25,540 nucleotides of DNA from positions 1-25,540 of IMG/VR virus record IMGVR_UViG_3300030107_006806, one strand, 5' to 3'. The notes below the pieces were generated by a model. That model was not told where the DNA came from, made no database searches, and was given only the letters and a program-made list of their open reading frames with translations. A program made the position numbers and the translations under genes. This document shows positions 1-6,971 of this stretch, in pieces (the first letter of the stretch is position 1; every line of letters begins with the position of its first letter). The DNA comes from a virus.

Positions 1-124
1 TTCTATAACCAATGTTATTGATTATGTTACTATTGCAAGTACAGGAAATGCCGCTGATTTTGGAGATGCCGTGGCTGCGATGGAAAAAATGGCAGGTCAT
101 GGAGATTCTCACGGTGGACTTTAG
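1..124 (+). CDS. C-terminal end of a probable tail or fibre structural protein (partial)
   Basis: The reading frame is open from base 2 and closes with TAG at 122-124, so only about the last 40 residues are present. They read through DYVTIASTGNAADFGD and end in a Gly/His-rich tail (MAGHGDSHGGL). I recall the TIASTGNA-DFGD phrase as a recurrent motif in marine phage tail, collar or fibre-like proteins, where it occurs singly or repeated. Here it sits just upstream of oxygenase and tail genes, which fits a virion structural role. The protein's length and the rest of its domains lie outside the window, so the exact function cannot be given. Confidence 0.6.
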   Translation, partial: SITNVIDYVTIASTGNAADFGDAVAAMEKMAGHGDSHGGL

Positions 125-149
125 TATTTAAATATAGTATAAATTCCAT

Positions 150-779
150 ATGAAAGAGAAAGACGAACTATTACAAATTTTCCCAAGCCCTGTACTTATT
201 ACTAAGTATGAACATTCCATTGAAGAGGAATTTAAATTCATTGAAAAATTAAGATACATCGAACAAAAAGAAAATAAAAACTTTAAATCCGATGATACTT
301 ATTTATTGAAGCATAAAGAGTTATCCAAGATTAAAGATTTCATCTATGAAAGTTTAAACAAATTTACAAAAAACATATTCCATACTAAACAAAGACTCGT
401 AGTGACTCAATGCTGGACGAATCGCAATCCACCTCATAGCAAGCATCATGAACATGTACATCCTAATAGTATTGTAAGTGGAGTCTTTTATTTTAAACAA
501 TCCAAGACCCTACCCCCTATACAATTTAGTAAAGCGGTACAAGATTCTTTTAAATTAAGTCCTGAAAAATATAATATATTAAATTCAGAAACTTTTCTTT
601 TGCCGATGGTTGATGGCGAACTAGTATTATTTCCTAGTAGTTTAAGACATTCTGTTCCTATTAATCGAGGCAATGAAGAACGCTATAGTATGTCCTTTAA
701 CACCTTTTGCATTGAGGAACTAGGAAGCAAAGAAAGTTTAACTCATTTAAATATAAAGGAGCTTTATGAAAAAAGTTGA
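150..779 (+). CDS. Putative 2OG-Fe(II) oxygenase (TIGR02466 / 2OG-FeII_Oxy_5-like)
   Basis: A 209-residue protein with the layout of the phage and marine bacterial family of putative 2-oxoglutarate, Fe(II)-dependent oxygenases. A His-rich motif (HHEHVHPNSIVSGVFYF, residues 99-115) carries the probable first metal ligands. A distal motif, LVLFPSSLRHSVP (158-170), holds the second ligand His167. An Arg (R178) followed by YSMSFNTF fits the 2-oxoglutarate-binding strand. These enzymes couple oxidative decarboxylation of 2-oxoglutarate to hydroxylation of a substrate, which is unknown here. The ATG at 150 lacks a clear Shine-Dalgarno sequence. The 3' end overlaps the next oxygenase gene by 14 bases, so the two are probably translated together. 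Family assignment is confident; a virion or host target is only a guess. Confidence 0.8.
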   Translation: MKEKDELLQIFPSPVLITKYEHSIEEEFKFIEKLRYIEQKENKNFKSDDTYLLKHKELSKIKDFIYESLNKFTKNIFHTKQRLVVTQCWTNRNPPHSKHHEHVHPNSIVSGVFYFKQSKTLPPIQFSKAVQDSFKLSPEKYNILNSETFLLPMVDGELVLFPSSLRHSVPINRGNEERYSMSFNTFCIEELGSKESLTHLNIKELYEKS

Positions 780-1332
780 AGACTACATATACGTTGAAAA
801 TCATATACCCAAAGAGTTATGTGAATCTTTAATTGATGAATGTAATAAAAAAGAATGGAAGAAGCATACCTGGAATAATTATGCGACGGGAACATTTAAT
901 TCAGAACCTACAAAAGAATTGGATGTCATGCCTTGTACGCAAGAACAGCAAAATAAAATAACGCCTTACTTGGTTAAAGCTTTAGAAGAATATCAGACAA
1001 AATACGCTACACCTGGCGAGAAAACGCAAGGTGCTTGGTTAACAAAATTTAGTCCGATACGATTTAATAAGTATACTATCGGAACAATGATGAGAGAACA
1101 CTATGATCATATTCATAGTATTTTTGATGGAAAAATGAAAGGTGTACCCATCATATCGATTGTAGGTCAACTCAATGAGGATTATGAAGGTGCAGAATTT
1201 TATTGCAGGGGTAAAGAAATTAAGCTAAAAACAGGAGATATACTTTTATTTCCTTCTAATTTCATGTATCCTCATGAAGTTCGAGAAGCGAAGAAAGGTG
1301 TCAGATATTCATTTGTAAGCTGGGCCTTTTAG
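766..1332 (+). CDS. Prolyl 4-hydroxylase-like 2OG-Fe(II) oxygenase
   Basis: A 188-residue protein resembling the small prolyl 4-hydroxylase-type dioxygenases common in marine phages. The iron-binding triad is visible as H112-x-D114 (in REHYDHIH) and H170 (in FMYPHEV). R180, in KGVRYSFVSW, fits the 2-oxoglutarate carboxylate contact. The central strand GAEFYC and the turn KTGDILLFPSN are typical of the double-stranded beta-helix core. The length is about that of a single catalytic domain with no added module. The start at 766 has an AAAGGAG ribosome site just upstream and lies inside the preceding oxygenase gene. The substrate is unknown; hydroxylation of a virion or host protein, or of another small target, is possible. 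Confidence 0.82.
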   Translation: MKKVEDYIYVENHIPKELCESLIDECNKKEWKKHTWNNYATGTFNSEPTKELDVMPCTQEQQNKITPYLVKALEEYQTKYATPGEKTQGAWLTKFSPIRFNKYTIGTMMREHYDHIHSIFDGKMKGVPIISIVGQLNEDYEGAEFYCRGKEIKLKTGDILLFPSNFMYPHEVREAKKGVRYSFVSWAF

Positions 1333-1347
1333 TACTATAAAGGTTTT

Positions 1348-3504
1348 ATGCTACAGAAAATAGGATTTTTACCAGGATTTAATAAACAAGTCACAGCGAC
1401 TGGCGGAGAAGGTCAGTGGGTTAAAGGAGACTATGTTCGTTTTAGATATGGAACTCCTGAAAAAATAGGAGGCTGGGCACAACTTGGAGATAATACTCTT
1501 ACAGGACGAAACACAGCCCTACATCATTTTATTAACGCGAGTGGTATTAAATATGCTGCTTTAGGAACTAACCGATTTTTATACGTCTATTCTGGAGGTG
1601 CTTTTTATGATATAACTCCTCTTAAAAGTACAACAACTTTAACTAGTGCATTTACAACAACACAAAGTTCAACAACTGTCACGATCACGTTTGCAAGTGC
1701 TCACAATATTACTAAAGGGGATATTATCCTTTGCGATAACTTTAGTTCTGCTACCAATTCTAATTACGATTCTGATGATTTTGATGATAAAAATTTTATG
1801 GTTACCACCGTACCATCCAGCACAACGATTACGGTCACGATGGGATCAGCAGAAAGCGGATCAGGAGCTTCTACATCAGGAGGCGTAAGAGTTAAACATT
1901 ATTATTCTATAGGACCAGCCCTTGAAGAATCTTCAGCAGGTTGGGGATTAGGACTTTGGGGTGGTACGGTTGCTGGAGAAATTACCGATAGCTTAAATGG
2001 AGCTTTAACAAGTTCTTCAACAAGTATTGTTTTAGATAATTCAGCTTCGATGCCTTCTTCAGGAACTCTTTTAATAGATAGTGAACGTATCGCTTATACA
2101 ACAAATACCACAGGAACGAATACGATATCAGGTTTAACTAGAGGAACGGACAACACCACAGCAGCATCTCACTCGGATGGAGCTACGGTTAACGATGCAT
2201 CCGACTATACGAAATGGGGCGCTTCTCAAACAGGGGATATTATTACAGCTCCAGGTTTATGGCACCTTGATAACTTTGGAAATAAACTGATTGCAACCAT
2301 TGTTGATGGTTCAACCTTTGAATGGAATTCAGACGCAACGGGAGCTACATCTACAAGAGCAACCGTTATATCAGGATGTCCAACAGCTACAAGACAAACA
2401 TTAGTTTCAACACCTGATCGACACTTAATTTGTTTTGGAACAGAAACAACGATTGGAACCGCATCTACACAAGATGATATGTATATTAGATGGTCGGATC
2501 AAGAATCATTAACCTCATGGACACCTACAGCAACCAATACCTCAGGCACACAAAGACTGGCCGACGGAACACGGATCATGGGAGCGGTTAGAGGTCGTGA
2601 TGCTATTTATGTTTGGACCGATCATGCTTTATTTGTTATGAAATTTGTAGGAGCTCCTTTTACTTTCTCATTCCAACAAGTAGGAACAGGTTGTGGTTTA
2701 ATTGGTAAAAATGCAGCGGTCGAAGTGGATGGATCTGCCTATTGGATGTCTGAAAATGGTTTCTTTAGATATACTGGTAAATTAGAATCATTACAATGTT
2801 TAGTGGAAGATTATGTTTATGATGATATTAATACTGTTCCAAGAAATCACATTTTTGCAGGATTAAATAACCTATTTGGTGAAGTGACTTGGTTTTATCC
2901 TGGTAGTGGTTCATCTTCAAACAATCGATCGGTGACTTATAATTATATGGATTCAACTTCTCAAAGACCTGTATGGACAACAAGTTCTCTTGCACGTTCT
3001 TCATGGTCTGATTCTCATATCTTTGGAAAACCTCATGGAACTGAATATGATTCAAGTGCAACGAGTGATTCAACTGTAGGTAATACAGATGGAGTAACAA
3101 CTTACTTTGAACATGAAACAGGGGTAAATCAAATTAAAGCAGGATCGGGAACTGCTATCGCAGCAAATATTGAATCAGGAGATTATGATATTTCTCAACA
3201 ACCTCAAAGAGAAGGATTAGGCTTTAGGGGAGATGGAGAATATATGATGAAAATTAGAAGAATTATTCCTGACTTCTTAACACAAACAGGCGATGCAACA
3301 ATAACTTTAAATCTAAGAGATTTTCCAAATCAATCTCAAGCAAGTTCATCATTAGGACCTTTTACATCAACAACAAGTACAACTAAAATAGACACGCGCG
3401 CACGCGCAAGATCTATTTCTTTAAAAATTGCAAATTCAAGTACAGGACAACATTGGAAATTAGGTACCTTTAAACTTGATATTCAACCAGACGGGAGAAG
3501 ATAG
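1348..3504 (+). CDS. Tail hub/nozzle-like structural protein (T7 gp12 / P22 gp10-like, tentative)
   Basis: A large 718-residue, Ser/Thr/Gly-rich, beta-strand-rich protein. The N-terminus (GFLPGFNKQVTATGGEGQW, then GDYVRFRYGTPEKIGGW) matches a family I recall in many uncultured marine phages, in which a propeller-like protein forms the tail nozzle or DNA-stabilising hub. Two Ser/Thr-rich inserts follow, at about residues 95-180 and 215-285. The second contains a GTLLIDSERIAYT and ISGLTRGTDNTTAASH pattern seen in phage surface domains. The C-terminal end (TRARARSISLKI, WKLGTFKLDIQPDGRR) looks like the conserved closing strands of the propeller. An AAAGG ribosome site precedes the ATG. The gene ends one base into the next start. 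The structural role is likely; the exact tail position is inferred. Confidence 0.55.
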   Translation: MLQKIGFLPGFNKQVTATGGEGQWVKGDYVRFRYGTPEKIGGWAQLGDNTLTGRNTALHHFINASGIKYAALGTNRFLYVYSGGAFYDITPLKSTTTLTSAFTTTQSSTTVTITFASAHNITKGDIILCDNFSSATNSNYDSDDFDDKNFMVTTVPSSTTITVTMGSAESGSGASTSGGVRVKHYYSIGPALEESSAGWGLGLWGGTVAGEITDSLNGALTSSSTSIVLDNSASMPSSGTLLIDSERIAYTTNTTGTNTISGLTRGTDNTTAASHSDGATVNDASDYTKWGASQTGDIITAPGLWHLDNFGNKLIATIVDGSTFEWNSDATGATSTRATVISGCPTATRQTLVSTPDRHLICFGTETTIGTASTQDDMYIRWSDQESLTSWTPTATNTSGTQRLADGTRIMGAVRGRDAIYVWTDHALFVMKFVGAPFTFSFQQVGTGCGLIGKNAAVEVDGSAYWMSENGFFRYTGKLESLQCLVEDYVYDDINTVPRNHIFAGLNNLFGEVTWFYPGSGSSSNNRSVTYNYMDSTSQRPVWTTSSLARSSWSDSHIFGKPHGTEYDSSATSDSTVGNTDGVTTYFEHETGVNQIKAGSGTAIAANIESGDYDISQQPQREGLGFRGDGEYMMKIRRIIPDFLTQTGDATITLNLRDFPNQSQASSSLGPFTSTTSTTKIDTRARARSISLKIANSSTGQHWKLGTFKLDIQPDGRR

Positions 3505-4307
3505 TGCCAGGACATTACGGAGGTTCATCAAGTAGCAGAGGATCTCCCCATGCAGGAACTGCAGGATCAACAGGACATGGTGGACCAGATCGTGGAGGTG
3601 GAGCTGATAGAGATCCAGCACCAGCACCTAAACAAAGAGATACCACACCTATTCGTTCACCTCACGTAGATACTCCAACCCAAGTTGAAGAACAAAAGGT
3701 AGCTGATGAAATAAATCGTCAAAATGAAATGCGGGATTTAATTGTCCAGCAACAACAGGAAAAAGATTACATTGATATTATAGATAAAAATTATGCTACA
3801 GACTTTGATGAAACTCCACAAGCAACTCTTGAAGGACAACTTAGATTAAATGAAATTCCACCAAGTGGTGGTATTGTAGATACTGTTGTTGGTGCAGGTT
3901 TAAATATGATCCTACCAGGAGCAGGTATTCTTTATGGTCTTGAAAATAATCCTTATAAAATGTCCAACTTTTTTGGGGGAACGGGGATACAAGATTTAGA
4001 TCGAGAAGCTTTATTAAGTGGTTATCTTAGTCCTGAAGATGCTGCAGCTTATCAAGCAGGTACTTATGGTCAACCCACAGGAGGAGATGGAACAGATCCA
4101 ACTATTATTGGTGGAGGGGGTCCAGATGTCATGCCTATAACTATGGCTCAAGTTCCACCGATTTTACCTACAGGTATAAATACACTTCCCGTTGATCCCA
4201 CTTTAACAGCAGGATACACGGATCAATATGATTTTGTGGATAATGTTTATCATCAAAATTTATTAGATTTTTTTAAAGGTACAGGATATACAGGTTTATA
4301 TGGCTAA
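3504..4307 (+). CDS. Unknown virion-associated protein, Gly/Pro-rich N-terminus
   Basis: A 267-residue protein read from a GTG that overlaps the previous stop by one base, preceded by GGGAGAAG, which supports this start. The first 45 residues are Gly/Ser/Pro/Asp-rich and look disordered. Residues 60-95 are Gln/Glu-rich and probably helical. A hydrophobic glycine-rich stretch (VVGAGLNMILPGAGILYGL) lies near residues 128-146 and could insert in a membrane. The protein ends with FFKGTGYTGLYG. A nearly identical FFTGTGYTG occurs in the 693-residue protein downstream. I do not recognise a catalytic fold. Its place among tail and ejection genes suggests a structural or injected protein. It overlaps the next small gene by 8 bases. 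Confidence 0.6.
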   Translation: MPGHYGGSSSSRGSPHAGTAGSTGHGGPDRGGGADRDPAPAPKQRDTTPIRSPHVDTPTQVEEQKVADEINRQNEMRDLIVQQQQEKDYIDIIDKNYATDFDETPQATLEGQLRLNEIPPSGGIVDTVVGAGLNMILPGAGILYGLENNPYKMSNFFGGTGIQDLDREALLSGYLSPEDAAAYQAGTYGQPTGGDGTDPTIIGGGGPDVMPITMAQVPPILPTGINTLPVDPTLTAGYTDQYDFVDNVYHQNLLDFFKGTGYTGLYG

Positions 4308-4464
4308 AATTGTACAATCATTAACACAACCCACTAGGGAATATGATCAAATGATACAACAGTCTTTTGTTAGAGATGTCGATAGTGTTGTTCAAAAATT
4401 AAATACAACTTTTCAACAAGATATGAAGGATGAGGTTGAAGCATTCAATCTCTTTTTATCGTAA
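4300..4464 (+). CDS. Small conserved structural-region protein, 54 residues
   Basis: A short gene tightly nested between its neighbours: its ATG lies 8 bases before the end of the upstream gene, and its TAA shares one base with the next ATG (TAATG). The product begins MAKIVQSLTQPTREYDQMIQ and continues as one predicted helix rich in Gln, Asp and Lys, ending DEVEAFNLFLS. I recall similar short proteins at this place in marine phages, although their function is unknown. There is no membrane segment. Overlap on both sides and coding-like composition make it a real gene more likely than not. Confidence 0.65.
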   Translation: MAKIVQSLTQPTREYDQMIQQSFVRDVDSVVQKLNTTFQQDMKDEVEAFNLFLS

Positions 4465-4805
4465 TGGCAAATACATTTGTAAATAAAAAGGCAGATCTAA
4501 CGAGTACGAGTGCTACAACACTATATACCGTACCGACAGCTACCACGGCTGTGATTAAGTCTATTGTAGTTTCTGAAGATTCAGGGAACGCGGATACGAT
4601 TACCATTACATTAACCGACGCAGATGCGGCAGTTTTTAGTCTATTTAAGACTAAAGCGATAGCAGCGAATGCAACAACAGAACTGTTAAGTCAACCTTTA
4701 GTCGCCCAGGAGAGCGAAATTATCAAGGTGACAGCAGCGACTGCAAATAGGCTCCATGTAGTACTTTCAGCACTAGAAATTAAGCCTAGAGATGTTACAA
4801 CATAG
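4464..4805 (+). CDS. Small beta-rich structural protein (decoration- or fibre-like), function unknown
   Basis: A 113-residue protein made of alternating hydrophobic and Thr/Ser/Ala-rich strands (TTLYTVPTATTAVIKSIVV, ITITLTDADAAVFSLF, IIKVTAATANRLHVVLSALEI). This looks like a compact beta-sandwich, and similar proteins appear in marine phage structural modules. There is no signal peptide, cysteine or catalytic motif. The start overlaps the previous stop as TAATG, so translation is probably coupled. Its codon use is more GC-rich (ACG, ACC, GCG) than the surrounding genes, which may reflect high expression. A capsid decoration, tail or host-surface-binding role would fit, but the sequence does not decide. 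Confidence 0.6.
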   Translation: MANTFVNKKADLTSTSATTLYTVPTATTAVIKSIVVSEDSGNADTITITLTDADAAVFSLFKTKAIAANATTELLSQPLVAQESEIIKVTAATANRLHVVLSALEIKPRDVTT

Positions 4806-4807
4806 AC

Positions 4808-4927
4808 TTGATTTATTACGATAAATTAAGTAAAAATATAAACTCAGGTATAATATCCCTGCCTTTAAGAAAATTAGCTAAACATTATTATGATAAAAAG
4901 AATGCAGATACCAAGACAATTATATAA
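4808..4927 (+). CDS. Possible 39-residue ORF with TTG start (weak candidate)
   Basis: The 84-base gap between two structural genes holds an open frame from TTG at 4808 that runs 38 bases into the next gene. Its product (LIYYDKLSKNINSGIISLPL, then RKLAKHYYDKKN) has a protein-like composition. No Shine-Dalgarno sequence or ATG precedes it, and the same bases contain TATAAT at 4849-4854, so the gap may be regulatory instead. Kept only as a candidate. Confidence 0.25.
   Translation: MIYYDKLSKNINSGIISLPLRKLAKHYYDKKNADTKTII
4849..4854 (+). promoter_or_regulatory. Possible -10 promoter element before the internal virion protein genes
   Basis: A perfect TATAAT lies in the only sizeable gap of the structural module, about 35 bases before the next ATG. 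The best -35 match at 17-base spacing is weak (TTAAGT, 4826-4831). In AT-rich DNA such a hexamer can arise by chance. Confidence 0.25.
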
Positions 4928-6971
4928 CGAAGGCGGAATATCTTCAGTTCCTCTAAGAAGAGAAAACTTTGGATTAGGAAGCTGGGTTAAAGAACGAGTT
5001 CGTAAAATTATTCCAAAAGAAGTTGCACAAGTTGCTGTAAAAGCAGCACCTTTCGTAGCCCCTTTTAACCCTGCGATTGCAGGTGCAATGTCGGGATTAG
5101 GAACTTTTCAACAAACAGGTAGAATGGGTAAATCCCTTACAGCTGGTGCGTTGAATTATGGTGGTGGTCAAGCTGCACGATATTTAGGAGGAGCAGGATT
5201 TCAAGGTAATCCTTTCGCAGGTGGAACAGGAGCTTTTACACCTTCAGGATTTATGGGTGGCTTTAGTTCACCTTTCGGAACAGAAACAGGATTAGGAAAA
5301 TTTTTACAAGATAGAAGAGTAGCAAGACAAGGAATTAATATTGATAAAGGAAGAGGATCAACTTTAGGACAAACATACCGACAACCAGGACAACAAATGT
5401 CAAGACAATTAATGGATCCAACAATGATGCCAAATCAACTTGGCTCTCCACCACTGATTGACGCTGCAGATGCAGGAACATATTTCCCAAGAAGTGTTGA
5501 AAATGTAGCAGCAATGGAAAATGCTTATACTTTACCTTCTCAACAAATTACAACTGCTCAAGATTTTCAAAAAAAGGCTATAAGTGATGTTCTTAGAAAT
5601 GCAGATGCAAACACTATTGATGAATTAACAAATATTGGAAAAGGTGTAGTAGAAAAATTACCTAAAGGATTAGCAGAAACATCTCAAAAAGCAACTGGTG
5701 AAGGTTTTTTAGATCAAGTTAAAAATTTAATTCCAGGAGAAAACTTTGATTTTACAAAAGCAGGAGAAACAGTTAAGAATTTAGGTGGCAAAGCGTTAAA
5801 TGCTATTTTTAGAGATGCAGAAGGAAACTTAGACAAAACGGCAATACTAGCTGCTCTTGTTACGGTACCTACATTCTTTGAAGCACGAGCCTTGGCTGAC
5901 GAAGCAGGAATAGGAGCCGATGAATTCACAGAAGAAATGTTTACTGCAGCTAAAGCAGATTCTAAAAAAACTTATGAATCTAACCTTGGAAGTTTCTTTA
6001 CAGGAACAGGCTATACAGGCAATTTAGCTAAAGGTGGATTGATTAGAAGAAACTACACTTTCGGATCTGATCCTGATGAATATCCAGAAACAGGAGATGA
6101 TATTACTATTTTTGAAATAATGAAGGAACAAGGAATTCCTGTTGGGGAACAAGTTAAAGGAAAAATTGATGCTGGAGCAAAACCTATTAGAATGGAAGTG
6201 GCTGATTTATCCGCAAACGATATTAAATTAATTAAGTATGGAAAAAAACATGGTTTAACAACACCTAAGGAAATTAGAGAAATATTAGGAGAGAGCTTTA
6301 ACAAGGAAAAACCTCCTACGAATGAAGAAATACAAGGTGTTCTAGAAGGAACCGTTACAAAACCTACAGGAATATTTGCTGCCAAAGGCGGAAGAATAGG
6401 ATTTGATAGGGGTGGTAACGAAGATATTAATTTCATACATAGAAATAAAATTCGTAAGGCAATAGAAGATGCGGAAAAGATGGGATTCGATATGAATGAA
6501 GTGACTGAAGACGCATCAGAATATAATGGTAAAGGTTTACACAGCTTAACTCAATTATTTAAAAATGAAAAAATAAGAAAAGCTTTAATAAATGAAGGAC
6601 ATAATCCTGATAAAATTATGAGAGAATTTCTTGTTGAACAGATGAAATCTGAAACAGGTGATTTACCTTCTGATTCTCGTGGTTATTCAGAATTTTTTAG
6701 AAAAGGCGGAAGAGTAAAATATGCTCTTGGAACCCCACCAGCTGGTGAAGGAGGTCTTGGAGGACTTCCCGTTGAAGCCGATATGAGATATACTGGAGGT
6801 TTTATGCCTTATGGTGAAAAAGAAAAAGCAGACGATGTTCCAGCAAGATTAAGTAAAAATGAATTCGTATTCACAGCCGATGCAGTTAGAGCTGCAGGTG
6901 GAGGAAGTATGCAAAAAGGAGCACAACGAATGTACAACACAATGAAAATGTTAGAAGGACAATTAAGATAA
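4890..6971 (+). CDS. Putative internal virion / DNA-ejection protein, 693 residues
   Basis: A large protein with no recognised enzyme fold. It starts MIKRMQIPRQLYNEGGISS; M5 (base 4902) is an equally plausible start, and neither has a clear ribosome site. Residues 40-140 are Gly/Ala/Phe-rich and hydrophobic. The middle is mostly helical and charged. Distinct tags follow: FFTGTGYTG (about residues 369-377), AKGGRIGFDRGG (498-509) and KGGRVKYALGTPP near residue 606. A C-terminal DDVPARLSKNEFVFTADAV (about 648-666) resembles the closing motif of some phage tail and tape-measure-type proteins. Tags of the GGR type recur in the 457-residue neighbour. Position and composition fit proteins packaged in the capsid and ejected with DNA in short-tailed phages; this is inferred. 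Confidence 0.6.
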   Translation: MIKRMQIPRQLYNEGGISSVPLRRENFGLGSWVKERVRKIIPKEVAQVAVKAAPFVAPFNPAIAGAMSGLGTFQQTGRMGKSLTAGALNYGGGQAARYLGGAGFQGNPFAGGTGAFTPSGFMGGFSSPFGTETGLGKFLQDRRVARQGINIDKGRGSTLGQTYRQPGQQMSRQLMDPTMMPNQLGSPPLIDAADAGTYFPRSVENVAAMENAYTLPSQQITTAQDFQKKAISDVLRNADANTIDELTNIGKGVVEKLPKGLAETSQKATGEGFLDQVKNLIPGENFDFTKAGETVKNLGGKALNAIFRDAEGNLDKTAILAALVTVPTFFEARALADEAGIGADEFTEEMFTAAKADSKKTYESNLGSFFTGTGYTGNLAKGGLIRRNYTFGSDPDEYPETGDDITIFEIMKEQGIPVGEQVKGKIDAGAKPIRMEVADLSANDIKLIKYGKKHGLTTPKEIREILGESFNKEKPPTNEEIQGVLEGTVTKPTGIFAAKGGRIGFDRGGNEDINFIHRNKIRKAIEDAEKMGFDMNEVTEDASEYNGKGLHSLTQLFKNEKIRKALINEGHNPDKIMREFLVEQMKSETGDLPSDSRGYSEFFRKGGRVKYALGTPPAGEGGLGGLPVEADMRYTGGFMPYGEKEKADDVPARLSKNEFVFTADAVRAAGGGSMQKGAQRMYNTMKMLEGQLR

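Noticed and set aside
1990-2200. Immunoglobulin-like or carbohydrate-binding domain in the 718-residue protein
   Set aside because: The Ser/Thr-rich strands with LIDSERIAYT and LTRGTDNTTAASH are suggestive of a surface domain, but no specific fold can be named from sequence alone.
2828-3100. Minus-strand open frame of about 90 codons inside the tail hub-like gene
   Set aside because: It lies wholly opposite a well-supported gene, has no ribosome site and reads as low-complexity His/Leu/Tyr sequence, typical of a shadow frame. The same applies to other minus-strand frames opposite 5-14 kb and 18-25 kb.
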